A stretch of DNA of 64,000 nt from Nocardia farcinica (GTDB lineage: Bacteria > Actinomycetota > Actinomycetes > Mycobacteriales > Mycobacteriaceae), in assembly GCF_001182745.1 (NCBI RefSeq), contig NZ_LN868938.1, positions 186,001 to 250,000 on the forward strand, given 5' to 3'. The notes under the pieces are model-generated. The model ran no database searches and had not been told where the DNA came from. It saw only the letters and a program-made list of their open reading frames with translations. Shown in pieces: positions 40,771 through 48,379 of the stretch. Each line of letters begins with the position of its first letter. Positions within the stretch are counted from its first letter, which is position 1. Both the position numbers and the translations under genes were made by a program.

Positions 40771-41238
40771 TCAGACAACGGCATTCCCTTCTGGTGTGGT
40801 GATCGGGACGGTCGGCACGCGCAGGTAGCGGGCGCCGGTGGTGCGGGCGATGTGCTGGACGAGGTCGACCAGCGGGCCGGTGGGGTCGGTGTCGTCGCGG
40901 GCGTCGTTCCAGGCGCAGCGCACGGCCCCGGAGGCGTCGGCGGTGATCGCGACCGTCCGCGGTGTGGGGGAGGCGATTTCGGCGCGCAGGGTGTAGGCGA
41001 CGATCGGGCCGCTGCGGCGGGGCGCGTGGTGGTGGTCGAGCGCGGCGGCGACGGCGTGCTCGAGGACGGTCGGCCATTCGTCGGCGGGGCAGTCGAGGCC
41101 GATGGAGAACGCCGTCGCGAGGGTGTGTCCGTCGAACTCCCAGCCGACGAGCCGACCACGGTGGTCGGGGCCGGCGTCGAGGACCGCGCGGTTGAGCTGG
41201 TCGAGGCTGTCGGCGCGGGTTGCGGTCGGGGTGGTCAC
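40771..41238 (-). CDS. Phage protein, 155 aa
   Basis: GTG start (VTTPTATRADSLDQLNRAVL) coupled by GTGA to the methyltransferase stop. Mixed alpha/beta composition (LVGWEFDGHTLATAFSIGLD; HIARTTGARYLRVPTVPI). No recognised family. Confidence 0.65.
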   Translation of the reverse strand: MTTPTATRADSLDQLNRAVLDAGPDHRGRLVGWEFDGHTLATAFSIGLDCPADEWPTVLEHAVAAALDHHHAPRRSGPIVAYTLRAEIASPTPRTVAITADASGAVRCAWNDARDDTDPTGPLVDLVQHIARTTGARYLRVPTVPITTPEGNAVV

Positions 41239-41693
41239 GCTGCCTCGCTCGCGGTCTTGATGTAGCGGTCGTGCAGGACGAGCGACCCGGCGACGGCGAC
41301 GTTGAGCGACCACGGGACCGGCGCGGGGATCTGCACCAGGTGGTGGCACTGGTCGAGGATGTCGGCGGGGATGCCGCGGTCCTCGGCGCCGAGGAGGTAC
41401 AGGGCTCGGTCGGGGTGCCGGAATCGGGTGAGTGGTGTGGCTCGCTCGTCCAGCTCGACGCCGACCAGCTCGCACCCGTAGGGCAGGTGGTCGAGCAAGT
41501 CGGGCATGTCGTGGAACTTGATCAGCGGCATGCTGTTGTGTGTCTTGCTGGTGTCGCTGGACTGGTACTCGTAGCGGCGTGGGCCGACCGTGGCGATGAG
41601 GGTCGCGCGGTAGGCGGTGGCGCTGCGCCAGAGGGTGCCGACGTTGGCGCTGGTCTTGGGGTGGTAGACGGCGACGCCGAAGAACCCTGTCAT
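41235..41693 (-). CDS. TrmH/SpoU-type RNA 2'-O-methyltransferase, 152 aa
   Basis: SPOUT-fold signature motifs in order: NVGTLWRSA (residue about 17), ALYLLGAEDRGIP (about 95) and PWSLNVAVAGSLVLHDRY (about 127). Length matches the minimal TrmL type that methylates tRNA wobble ribose. Early-region phage gene, so it may protect or retune tRNA during infection. Overlaps both neighbours. Confidence 0.85.
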   Translation of the reverse strand: MTGFFGVAVYHPKTSANVGTLWRSATAYRATLIATVGPRRYEYQSSDTSKTHNSMPLIKFHDMPDLLDHLPYGCELVGVELDERATPLTRFRHPDRALYLLGAEDRGIPADILDQCHHLVQIPAPVPWSLNVAVAGSLVLHDRYIKTASEAA

Positions 41694-41878
41694 TTGTCGC
41701 CCTCGCGGGGCGTGCGGGCGGCGAGGACGCTGCCGATGACGGCGAGGGCCTGGCGCTCGGTGAAACCGGCCTGGGTCAGCGCGGTGAAGACGTCGAACGT
41801 GGTGGTGGCGAACTGGCGGGCGTTCGCGCTGGGTTCGATGTTGCGGGCGTCGCCGGGTCGGAAGTGGTCGGGGTTCAT
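41690..41878 (-). CDS. Small protein, 62 aa
   Basis: MNPDHFRPGDARNIEPSANA to ARTPREGDK; helical UBA-like stretch (ALTQAGFTERQALAVIGSVL). ATGA overlaps on both sides. Function unknown. Confidence 0.65.
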   Translation of the reverse strand: MNPDHFRPGDARNIEPSANARQFATTTFDVFTALTQAGFTERQALAVIGSVLAARTPREGDK

Positions 41879-42246
41879 AAGGTTTCCCTTCGGGTCGGGG
41901 ATGGAGTACTCGGGTGCGGTGCAGTGCTCGGCGGGTTCTTGGTCAGGTGCCAGTGCCCGCACGGGCACAGGTAGGCGCGGGAGGGGAGGCGGGAGCCGGG
42001 GCGGCCGCGCTGCCAGATGGTCGAGAGGCTGGTTTCGGCCGCTTCGCGGGTGCGGAACTTGCGTTTGCCCTTGGACGGGCAGGCGGGGCGGGGTGGGGCG
42101 GTCGCGTGGGCGATGTGCCGCTCCACGCCCCTGACGGCGTGCTTGCGTTTCCGCACGGACATGGTCTCGAACCCGCACGCGCACTTGCCGATGAACACCC
42201 CGCCGAACGGGCGGCGGACCTCGGCGAGTTCGTGTGTGTCGGGCAT
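41875..42246 (-). CDS. Cys/His-rich basic protein, 123 aa
   Basis: MPDTHELAEVRRPFGGVFIG; GKCACGFETMSVRKRKHAVRGVERH and YLCPCGHWHLTK look like two separated zinc-binding units (C-x-C and C-x-C-x-H-x-H), the second common in small actinophage proteins. Very basic middle. Possibly nucleic-acid binding. Confidence 0.65.
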   Translation of the reverse strand: MPDTHELAEVRRPFGGVFIGKCACGFETMSVRKRKHAVRGVERHIAHATAPPRPACPSKGKRKFRTREAAETSLSTIWQRGRPGSRLPSRAYLCPCGHWHLTKNPPSTAPHPSTPSPTRRETL

Positions 42247-42249
42247 TGG

Positions 42250-42360
42250 TCAGTAGTCGTCTTCGGTGGGGAATTCGCCGCGCTCGTCGCACCAGCGGCA
42301 GCCGTTGCCGTTGCAGAACTGGCACAGCGCCCAACGCAGGCGATGGAGGCGGCGGGTCAC
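42250..42360 (-). CDS. Tiny zinc-knuckle protein, 36 aa
   Basis: GTG start overlapping the previous stop: VTRRLHRLRWALCQFCNGNG then C-x2-C-x-G-x-G-C-x2-C, the DnaJ-type Cys pattern. The overlap and the motif argue that it is real despite its size. Confidence 0.6.
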   Translation of the reverse strand: MTRRLHRLRWALCQFCNGNGCRWCDERGEFPTEDDY

Positions 42361-42647
42361 TGAGTGGCCTCGTGGTGGCACTCGCAGCGGTGGCCGCCGG
42401 GGCAGGCGGACAGCACCGGCGTCGCGGCGATGGCGTCGAGAGCGGCGGCCACGGCGGCGGCGTGGACGACGGTCACCACGTCGGCGACGACCCAATCGGC
42501 CGAGAGCATTTCGCCGATGGCCGCGGCCACCTGGTCGGCGGCCGCGTACCGGTGCGGGTCGTGGGGGATGACGAGCGTGCGCGTGGTGTCGTCGGCGCAT
42601 CGGCGCACGGTGACGATGAACTGTGCGGGGGTGAGGGGTTGCGACAA
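42357..42647 (-). CDS. Small phage protein, TTG start, 96 aa
   Basis: LSQPLTPAQFIVTVRRCADD; the TTG is set by the abutting CCGGAAGGAGCCGGAA box of cassette copy 7. Ends CPGGHRCECHHEATQ, a Cys/His-rich tail. Function unknown. Confidence 0.7.
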   Translation of the reverse strand: MSQPLTPAQFIVTVRRCADDTTRTLVIPHDPHRYAAADQVAAAIGEMLSADWVVADVVTVVHAAAVAAALDAIAATPVLSACPGGHRCECHHEATQ

Positions 42648-42738
42648 ATTCCGGCTCCTTCCGGGTTGCGGTGAGGGCTCAATCCCTCGTGCTCAAGTCA
42701 TACGATACACACCTAACTGACGTAGCGCAACGCGCTAC
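42648..42738 (-). promoter_or_regulatory. Promoter-hairpin-start-box cassette, copy 7, with 17-bp palindrome
   Basis: Leftward: -35 TTGCGC (42730-42725), 17-bp spacer ending GGTGTG, -10 TATCGT, hairpin GAGGG-ATTGAG-CCCTC, CAACCCGGAAGGAGCCGG box, TTG at 42647. The perfect palindrome GTAGCGC-AAC-GCGCTAC (42722-42738) contains the -35, so this copy probably has its own repressor site. Confidence 0.8.
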
Positions 42739-42868
42739 AGGCATCGCCGCAAGGAGTCCGCGATCCCCCGAAGGACCGTTCCTAATCAGCGATTACGCGG
42801 GAAAACGGGTTCGTGCTCCGGGCAGCTCATCGGCAGCAGAGATACCGGACGGTACACACACATACGTC

Positions 42869-43627
42869 CTACTCGGCGGCCTGTCGTAGCTCTGCCTTGA
42901 TCCGCTCCACGGTCCGCGTCGTCACCCCCAGCTGGTCGGCGATCTCCTGGGTGGACAGTCCGCGGGCGTCGAGCTCGGCGCATCGGAAACGCCTTTCGGC
43001 GGCGACCTGGGCGCGGGTCGGCGGCGCGGGCGGGCCCGACGCTGCGACCGTCACGCGCGGGTCGTCGATGTCGTAGCCCTCCCAATCCAGAGGCGCGGGT
43101 GTGCCGCTCTCGACGGCACGATTGCGTCGGCGAACGTCGGGGCCTGGCGTTGCCGACAGCTGTTCGTAAACGTCCCGGACCGCCGCCCACACTGTGTAGG
43201 AGATCGACAGGGTGTTTCTGTACGCGATGCTCCACAGCGATTTCGCCGGTACGCCGGTCTGTATCGCCAGCTGCGCCAGCGGCCAGCCCAGGGCCTGCAA
43301 CGCGCACAGCCTGCGGGTCGCGCCGATCGCGAGGACGCGGCCCTGTCGCGGGTTCGGCGTGTGGCTGACCTCGAGCAGTGCCACAGCGAAGCGGGTCCGC
43401 ATCGTCGTGCTTTCCCCGGCGAGGATCTGGCGTACCGATTCCTCGTGCATGCCGGCGTCGGCGGCGATGGAGCGCAGGGAGAGTCCCCAACCGTTGAGCT
43501 GCCGGAGGTGGGCGACGACGGGGGTGGTGTCGGTGTAGCCGGGTTGGCCCGGGTAGAGCATGGCGAGGGTGTAACGAGCCTTCTTCTGGCCGAGCGGCTT
43601 CCACTGGCTGCGGACCTTGTCGCTCAT
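42869..43627 (-). CDS. HTH DNA-binding protein, 252 aa
   Basis: ATG overlaps the stop of the previous gene. Two HTH-like regions: LSLRSIAADAGMHEESVRQILAG near residue 55 and, at the C-terminus, LSTQEIADQLGVTTRTVERIKAEL. A third helical segment (LAQLAIQTGVPAKSLWSIAYR) is similar. Possibly an early regulator or an origin-binding protein; no replication motif otherwise. Confidence 0.75.
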   Translation of the reverse strand: MSDKVRSQWKPLGQKKARYTLAMLYPGQPGYTDTTPVVAHLRQLNGWGLSLRSIAADAGMHEESVRQILAGESTTMRTRFAVALLEVSHTPNPRQGRVLAIGATRRLCALQALGWPLAQLAIQTGVPAKSLWSIAYRNTLSISYTVWAAVRDVYEQLSATPGPDVRRRNRAVESGTPAPLDWEGYDIDDPRVTVAASGPPAPPTRAQVAAERRFRCAELDARGLSTQEIADQLGVTTRTVERIKAELRQAAE

Positions 43628-44118
43628 TTGCCACCATCCAGGGGGAACAGGGGGAGGGTGGAATCGGTGGGCCGGGCGCGGCGGGGGCGGCTGGTGGGGT
43701 GCATGACGATGACGGTGGGCGGGCACTCGACCCGGCGCGCCGCCGCGAGTTCCTCGATCAGCTGGCCGCGGGATTCCTTGAGCCGGTCGATTTCGGCGAG
43801 CAGGCGGGCGTGTTCGTGAGGGGTGATGTGCCCGGCGCGGGCGCGGCTCGTTGCCCGGGCGGCGTCGGCCTCCGTGGCGAGCAGGCGGGTGGTGAGCACA
43901 GCGACCGGTTCGGCGCGCACCATCTGCACGGTGCGGCGCGAGCAGCCCAGCCACGCGGCGATGGTGTCGGTGGTGACGCCGCGGTGGGTCAGGTGCGCGA
44001 CCAGCCACGCTCGATCATGGGGCGTGAGGTGGCTGTGGTGGACCCGCCCGGCTATGGCGGCCTCCACCAGGTTCTCGTCAGGCTCCCAGTGGGGGGTGTG
44101 CAGCGGGACGACGGACAC
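43624..44118 (-). CDS. HTH protein, 164 aa
   Basis: GTG start (VSVVPLHTPHWEPDENLVE) with AGGAGGTGACCGA upstream. HTH at about residues 50-75 (VTTDTIAAWLGCSRRTVQMVR), then a coiled coil (ARLLAEIDRLKESRGQLIEEL). Typical of actinophage replication-region DNA-binding proteins. Confidence 0.75.
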   Translation of the reverse strand: MSVVPLHTPHWEPDENLVEAAIAGRVHHSHLTPHDRAWLVAHLTHRGVTTDTIAAWLGCSRRTVQMVRAEPVAVLTTRLLATEADAARATSRARAGHITPHEHARLLAEIDRLKESRGQLIEELAAARRVECPPTVIVMHPTSRPRRARPTDSTLPLFPLDGGK

Positions 44119-44138
44119 TCGGTCACCTCCTGGATCGG

Positions 44139-45164
44139 TCACGACGTGACTCCCGGTATCGGCGCAGGCACGGGGGTCGGGACAGCGGGACGGCGGCGGC
44201 GCCACCGGGACGTGCGGTTGTGGCGGCTGGACTTGGCGGCGAGTTCGGCGCGGATCGCGGACATGGCGGCGAGCCGGGCGGTTTCGCTGCGGTGGTCGCA
44301 CTCGCGGCCATCGGGGCGGCGGCCCAGGTCGTCGCACTCGCGGCAGGCGGTGATGGCGTCGAGGTGGCGTTGCTGCTCCTGCGCGGCGCGCTCGGCCGCG
44401 AGCTGGCGCGCGGCTTCCTCCTGGCGGGCCTGCTCGGCGGCGGCCTGCTCGGCGTCGAACGCCTCCCGCTGGCGGCGGTACCAGCCGCACGGCCCGCACG
44501 GCTCCGGTGTGCCGTGCGGGTGGGCGGGGCAAACACTGGGGGGTGCCGAGCCGTCACCGCCCGCGACGGGCGCGCTCGTGGTGACCGGCTCTCTGGTTCC
44601 CTCCTTCTCTCGATAGCTCTCGATCAACACCCGGACCCCCTCGTCACCGGTGACGAGGGGGGTGGCCGTGTCGGTGCTGGTGGCCGCCGCTGTCGTGGCC
44701 ACGGGCGGCGCGGTCTCCACGGTCTGCGCGGTGGTGGTCCCCGTCGTCTCCTGTGACGAGGGCCCCTCGTCGTTGATGACGAGGGGGGTGGGGGTGTCGA
44801 TGCTGGTCAGCAGCTCCGGCAGCGGCTGCCACAGCAACAGGTACTCGTTGGAGGATTGGCCGCCGTCCGCGCGGCGCCGGGGCCGCGACACCAGCGCGCC
44901 CAGCCGCCGCAACTCCCGCAACGCGCGGTCCACGGCGGACAACGACATGCCGATCAGCGCCGCGATGGTCCGGCGTTTCGGGAACCCCCGCCGGGTTCTG
45001 CTGTTGATGTGGCGGGCGATGGCCGCCCACACCTTCATCGCGGTCGCGGATATGCCGGCGTCGAGTAGCCAGGTCGGCACCTGCGCGAAGCGGGTGCCCT
45101 TGGGCCGCGCGCTGGCGGCTTCCCACAGGTGATCCGGCAGGTGGCCGGGCACAGGATCGGTCAT
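44139..45164 (-). CDS. Replication-region winged-HTH protein, 341 aa
   Basis: ATG MTDPVPGHLPDHLWEAASAR. Residues about 20-110 form a DnaD/replication-initiator-like winged helix (AMKVWAAIARHINSRTRRGF; SLSAVDRALRELRRLGALVSR). A Thr/Ala linker follows, then Cys pairs (CPAHPHGTPEPCGPC; ECDDLGRRPDGRECDH) around a coiled coil. Likely binds the phage origin or loads helicase; no helicase gene is in view. Confidence 0.75.
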   Translation of the reverse strand: MTDPVPGHLPDHLWEAASARPKGTRFAQVPTWLLDAGISATAMKVWAAIARHINSRTRRGFPKRRTIAALIGMSLSAVDRALRELRRLGALVSRPRRRADGGQSSNEYLLLWQPLPELLTSIDTPTPLVINDEGPSSQETTGTTTAQTVETAPPVATTAAATSTDTATPLVTGDEGVRVLIESYREKEGTREPVTTSAPVAGGDGSAPPSVCPAHPHGTPEPCGPCGWYRRQREAFDAEQAAAEQARQEEAARQLAAERAAQEQQRHLDAITACRECDDLGRRPDGRECDHRSETARLAAMSAIRAELAAKSSRHNRTSRWRRRRPAVPTPVPAPIPGVTS

Positions 45165-45215
45165 GGGGTGCTCCGTTCCGGGACGGTCCCGGTGTAGTGA
45201 CGGCTGGTCCGTCGT
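45165..45215 (-). promoter_or_regulatory. Variant leader hairpin upstream of the winged-HTH gene
   Basis: Leftward: GACGG-ACCAG-CCGTC hairpin within GCACGACGGACCAGCCGTC, then CACTACACCGGGACCGTCCC and the ATG at 45164. Same architecture as the cassette leader but with other stem bases; no -10 of the TATAGT type is visible upstream. Confidence 0.5.
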
Positions 45216-45271
45216 GCGGGTGGGGATGAGGGTGGCGCGCGACGAGGGGGCCGCGCGGTGCGGCCCCCTCG

Positions 45272-46087
45272 TCATGCGGCCTCTACTTCGTGGATGTGGC
45301 CGTTGTCGTCCAGCTGGACCCAGCGGCCCCATAGCCAGACAGGTGTAGCGGCAGACTGCTCACCGTGGCGTAGCCAGAACCCGAGCATGTGCGCCGCCCC
45401 GGGGTTGGCCTCGACCCAACCATGACAGGAACCGCACAGGTGCAACAGGTTGCTCAGGCTGTTGTCCACGCCCTGCGAGCGGTGGCGCCGATGATGAATC
45501 TCGCCGTGGTCCCACACCAGCGAGGAACCGCAGCGCTCGCAACGCATGTGGGACCGGGCGTGCACGGCCTGGCGGGTGGACTGCGAAGGATCACTCCTGC
45601 TGCTGTTGTTGCGCGGCCGCATTCGGGTGCCGACCTGTCGGAGTCGGCGGCTGACCCCGGATGCGTCGATGCCGTACCGCTTGCCGATCTCCACCGTCGA
45701 CATGCCAGCTTCGTACAGCTCGCGCATCTCCCTGCTGACCGCCGCACGCGCGGCCCTGCGGGCCGCTGCGCGTTCCGCCTTCTCCATCGCCTCGCGTGAG
45801 CGGTACGGCCCGTACGAGCGCGTGGCGTGCTCGCCGTGGTGCTTGGCGTGCTCGTGCTTGGTCATCGGTTGAAGGTTCTCGGGCCGGTTGTCGTCCTTGA
45901 CGCCGTTGACGTGGTGCACTTCCTCGGCGTCTGTGACCACGCCATCCACCACGCGATGCTCGTACACCTCGACGTACTGGTTCGTGCCGATCCTCCAGCG
46001 CAGGCGGATGTAGCCCCGCTGGTGCGGGTACCGCGCCGGTTCCCCGTCCGGCACCCGCTCACCAGATTTCAGCTGCCGAATCACCAT
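45272..46087 (-). CDS. Double HNH endonuclease with central HTH, 271 aa
   Basis: ATG MVIRQLKSGERVPDGEPARY. N-terminal HNH (EVHHVNGVKDDNRPENLQPM, about residues 57-76), central HTH of recombinase type (EAGMSTVEIGKRYGIDASGVSRRL, about 128-151), C-terminal second HNH with zinc Cys (RCERCGSSLVWDHGEIHHRRH ... NLLHLCGSCH). A free-standing homing-type or DNA-processing nuclease; two nuclease modules around a DNA-binding helix is an unusual layout. Confidence 0.8.
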   Translation of the reverse strand: MVIRQLKSGERVPDGEPARYPHQRGYIRLRWRIGTNQYVEVYEHRVVDGVVTDAEEVHHVNGVKDDNRPENLQPMTKHEHAKHHGEHATRSYGPYRSREAMEKAERAAARRAARAAVSREMRELYEAGMSTVEIGKRYGIDASGVSRRLRQVGTRMRPRNNSSRSDPSQSTRQAVHARSHMRCERCGSSLVWDHGEIHHRRHRSQGVDNSLSNLLHLCGSCHGWVEANPGAAHMLGFWLRHGEQSAATPVWLWGRWVQLDDNGHIHEVEAA

Positions 46088-46446
46088 TCCCCCCTGCCCG
46101 CGACCGCGTACTGAGATCGCACGGACGCGCCGACCGATTGCAGCGCGCGTAGTTCGGCCTCCCGCGCCTTGGCGCGCCGGTCGGCGTACTTGTAGGCGGC
46201 ATCGGCCACGTCGCGCTGCTCGCGCTCGGTGTAGGTCGCCAGCTCTGCGGCGTACTTCTTTTCGTGCGATGGCCCCTTGTGCTCCATGTACGCGCGGGCA
46301 AACGCTCGGTCGTAATCCCGGTCCGCGCGTAGGAACGTCGCGTAGGCGTCGGCGCACTCGGTCACCGACTTGGCGATGTCGTTCGCCGCGTCACGGATGG
46401 CGCGTTCGACCTGCACCGGGTTGAACGCTTCGGTGCTCCTACTCAC
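46081..46446 (-). CDS. Erf-linked helical protein, 121 aa
   Basis: GTG start (VSRSTEAFNPVQVERAIRDA) overlapping the Erf stop in another frame. Entirely helical and charged (DRDYDRAFARAYMEHKGPSHEKKY). Proteins of this size often follow Erf/RecT in phages and may assist annealing. Function unproven. Confidence 0.65.
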   Translation of the reverse strand: MSRSTEAFNPVQVERAIRDAANDIAKSVTECADAYATFLRADRDYDRAFARAYMEHKGPSHEKKYAAELATYTEREQRDVADAAYKYADRRAKAREAELRALQSVGASVRSQYAVAGRGEW

Positions 46447-47119
46447 CGGCGGGCCCCTCGCTGCCGTCGTGGGCGCTGCTCGTGGTGCGGTACTGCTCGG
46501 CCAGCGCGCGGATCGGGCCCGGGTCGGTGGCGTCGCGGATGTGAATCCTGTGCTGGGCGAAGAAGTCGGCACCGGCCTTGTGGCGGTCGATGCCGAGCTG
46601 GTCACACAGCTCGGCCAGTTCCTCGCGGGCGGCGTCGGCCTCCGGGTTGCGCGCGACGCGCTCGTGGCTGGCCGCGTCGGGGTCGGGCTGGCGGGTGGGG
46701 ATCGTCAATCCCTGGAGCAGGAACGTGCGGTAGGCGACGGACTGGGCTTTCGGGGTGGCCTTGTCGCCGGAGTCGGCGGCCTCCCCGTACGCGCCGCCCA
46801 CGAGCGTGTCCCCGGCCGGGCCGATCACCGTGTACTCCATGTGCACGATCACGTTGCGCATGGCGGTGCCCCGCGTGGTGACGTAGCGCTCGGTCTGGAT
46901 CGACAGCGGGCGCGGGATGATCACAACCCCGTGGCGGCGCAGCACCGGCCCGACCCTGTTCAGTACGGCGTCGATGCCCCGGAAGTCGAATCCCTGATCG
47001 GCGTTGCGGTCTCGCTTCTCGATGACCTGCACCTCACCCATCACCCGCGAAAATGCCTCGTACACGCCGACCTTCGGCGGGTCGGGCAGCGGTTCGGTGG
47101 TTTCGATGGCCTCACTCAC
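46439..47119 (-). CDS. erf: Erf-family single-strand annealing protein, 226 aa
   Basis: GTG start. KVGVYEAFSRVMGEVQVIEKRDRNADQGFDFRGIDAVLNRVGPVLRRHGVVIIP is the Erf core with the conserved FRGID.. and LR..GV.I motif; GEAADSGDKATPKAQSVAYRTFLLQGLTIP follows as in the family. Anneals ssDNA for recombination or circularisation of the phage genome. No partner exonuclease is obvious in the window. Confidence 0.9.
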   Translation of the reverse strand: MSEAIETTEPLPDPPKVGVYEAFSRVMGEVQVIEKRDRNADQGFDFRGIDAVLNRVGPVLRRHGVVIIPRPLSIQTERYVTTRGTAMRNVIVHMEYTVIGPAGDTLVGGAYGEAADSGDKATPKAQSVAYRTFLLQGLTIPTRQPDPDAASHERVARNPEADAAREELAELCDQLGIDRHKAGADFFAQHRIHIRDATDPGPIRALAEQYRTTSSAHDGSEGPAGE

Positions 47120-47654
47120 CGGCAGCCTCCAGCTCTGCGAGGGCGGGGATGGCGGCCAGCAGCTCCGCGACCACCGCGCGGGCGTGCCCGGTGGGCCGCA
47201 CCTGCAAGGTGGGGCGCGGCATGTACCGCTCGGTGCCGGGCACGTCCTCGACGGCGGCCCGGTCCAGCGCCCTTTCCTGAATCTCGACCGGCACGGACCG
47301 GTGCACGGTCAGCAGGTGCGGGGCGTGCTCGGCGAGCACGGCCGCGACCTCGGCCGGGTCGCCGAACTCCGGCCAGGTCTCCACCTGGTCGGGGTAGTTC
47401 AGGCGGCACCACCGCTCGAACGCCTCCCGGTCCACCACCTGCGCCTGCGGTCTCGGGTTCGTCATCGACACCGTGCCCAGCGTGCGGGTGGTGTCGCGCG
47501 GGTCGAACGCGGTCAGCTTGGAGCCGCGCGACAGCCGCCGGTTCAGCTCGGCCCGGTAGGTCTTGGCCTGCTCACCGACCGACTTCTCCGCAGCGGCGAG
47601 CACAGCGGCCCGCATCACCAGTGAGTCGGTGTCGATGTCATCGAGTGCGGACAT
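47112..47654 (-). CDS. Phage protein upstream of Erf, 180 aa
   Basis: MSALDDIDTDSLVMRAAVLA; AEKSVGEQAKTYRAELNRRLSRGSKLTAFD, then SMTNPRPQAQVVDREAFERWCRLNYPDQVE. This arrangement (small protein directly before Erf) is common in actinophages; function unknown. Overlaps the Erf start. Confidence 0.7.
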   Translation of the reverse strand: MSALDDIDTDSLVMRAAVLAAAEKSVGEQAKTYRAELNRRLSRGSKLTAFDPRDTTRTLGTVSMTNPRPQAQVVDREAFERWCRLNYPDQVETWPEFGDPAEVAAVLAEHAPHLLTVHRSVPVEIQERALDRAAVEDVPGTERYMPRPTLQVRPTGHARAVVAELLAAIPALAELEAAGE

Positions 47655-47668
47655 GGTTTCTCCTCGGG

Positions 47669-48379
47669 TCATAGGGGTTGGGGGCCGGTGTCGCGGCCGT
47701 CGAATGCCAGCTCCCACACCCACGCCGGATACGAATTGACCTCGCCGAAAAGGGCGTGCTGCACCTTGACGGGCTTGATCCCGCGTGTCTTGGCGATGGC
47801 GGATGCTTGGCGGCCGACGCTGTTGAGGAACCTGGTCGAGGTGTTCTCGATGCGGTGCAGGCGTGCGTAGCCGAGCGCGGTGAACCAGTCGTGGCGTCCC
47901 TCGATCGAGTCCAGGCGCGCATCGGTCTTGGCCGCGATCGCCTTGGCTTCCTCGGCGGTACGCTGCGCGGCCTCGAGCTGGTCGATCTGCGCGCGCATCA
48001 GGTCGAACATCGACGCGTCGCGTGCGACCTCGGCGGCGCGGGTCTGGGTCGCGAAATAGGCCTGCGCGGCGGCGACCTCGGGCTTGTTCGGGTCGCCGTT
48101 CATCGCCACCAGGTAGGCGGCGAAACGGGACAGCTCGACGTCGAACTGTGCCGGGCCGCGCCCCCGCGAAACTTTGCGGGATCCCGCAAAGTGGCTGGTC
48201 ACGTCGTGGCCTTGGTTCACCGCGGATTGCTTGGCCCGCTCCAATGGCACGAGGAAGTTCCGCCACGACGAGTAGCCCATGAGCGGCATCAGGTCACGCG
48301 CCGACCAGAACTCGACGCCACCGGCGCGGGTCCGGCGGATGGCGTCGAACGGCGACCCGGCCAGGGCGGGGGAGCTCAC
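47669..48379 (-). CDS. DinD-like antirepressor, 236 aa
   Basis: GTG start with GGAGG five bases upstream, coupled to the excisionase-like gene. FDAIRRTRAGGVEFWSARDLMPLMGYSSWRNFLVPLERAK and DVELSRFAAYLVAMNGDPNKPEVAAAQAYFATQTR are the DNA-damage-inducible D/BRO-type core. The last 60 residues resemble a KilA-C-type end. DinD-like proteins inhibit RecA filaments or act as phage antirepressors, linking DNA damage to induction. Confidence 0.8.
   Translation of the reverse strand: MSSPALAGSPFDAIRRTRAGGVEFWSARDLMPLMGYSSWRNFLVPLERAKQSAVNQGHDVTSHFAGSRKVSRGRGPAQFDVELSRFAAYLVAMNGDPNKPEVAAAQAYFATQTRAAEVARDASMFDLMRAQIDQLEAAQRTAEEAKAIAAKTDARLDSIEGRHDWFTALGYARLHRIENTSTRFLNSVGRQASAIAKTRGIKPVKVQHALFGEVNSYPAWVWELAFDGRDTGPQPL

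Noticed and set aside
42777..42838. 14-codon minus-strand ORF (MSCPEHEPVFPRNR) after a degenerate GTGTGTGTACCGT promoter
   Set aside because: Too short, no ribosome-binding site, and the promoter lacks a -35 match.
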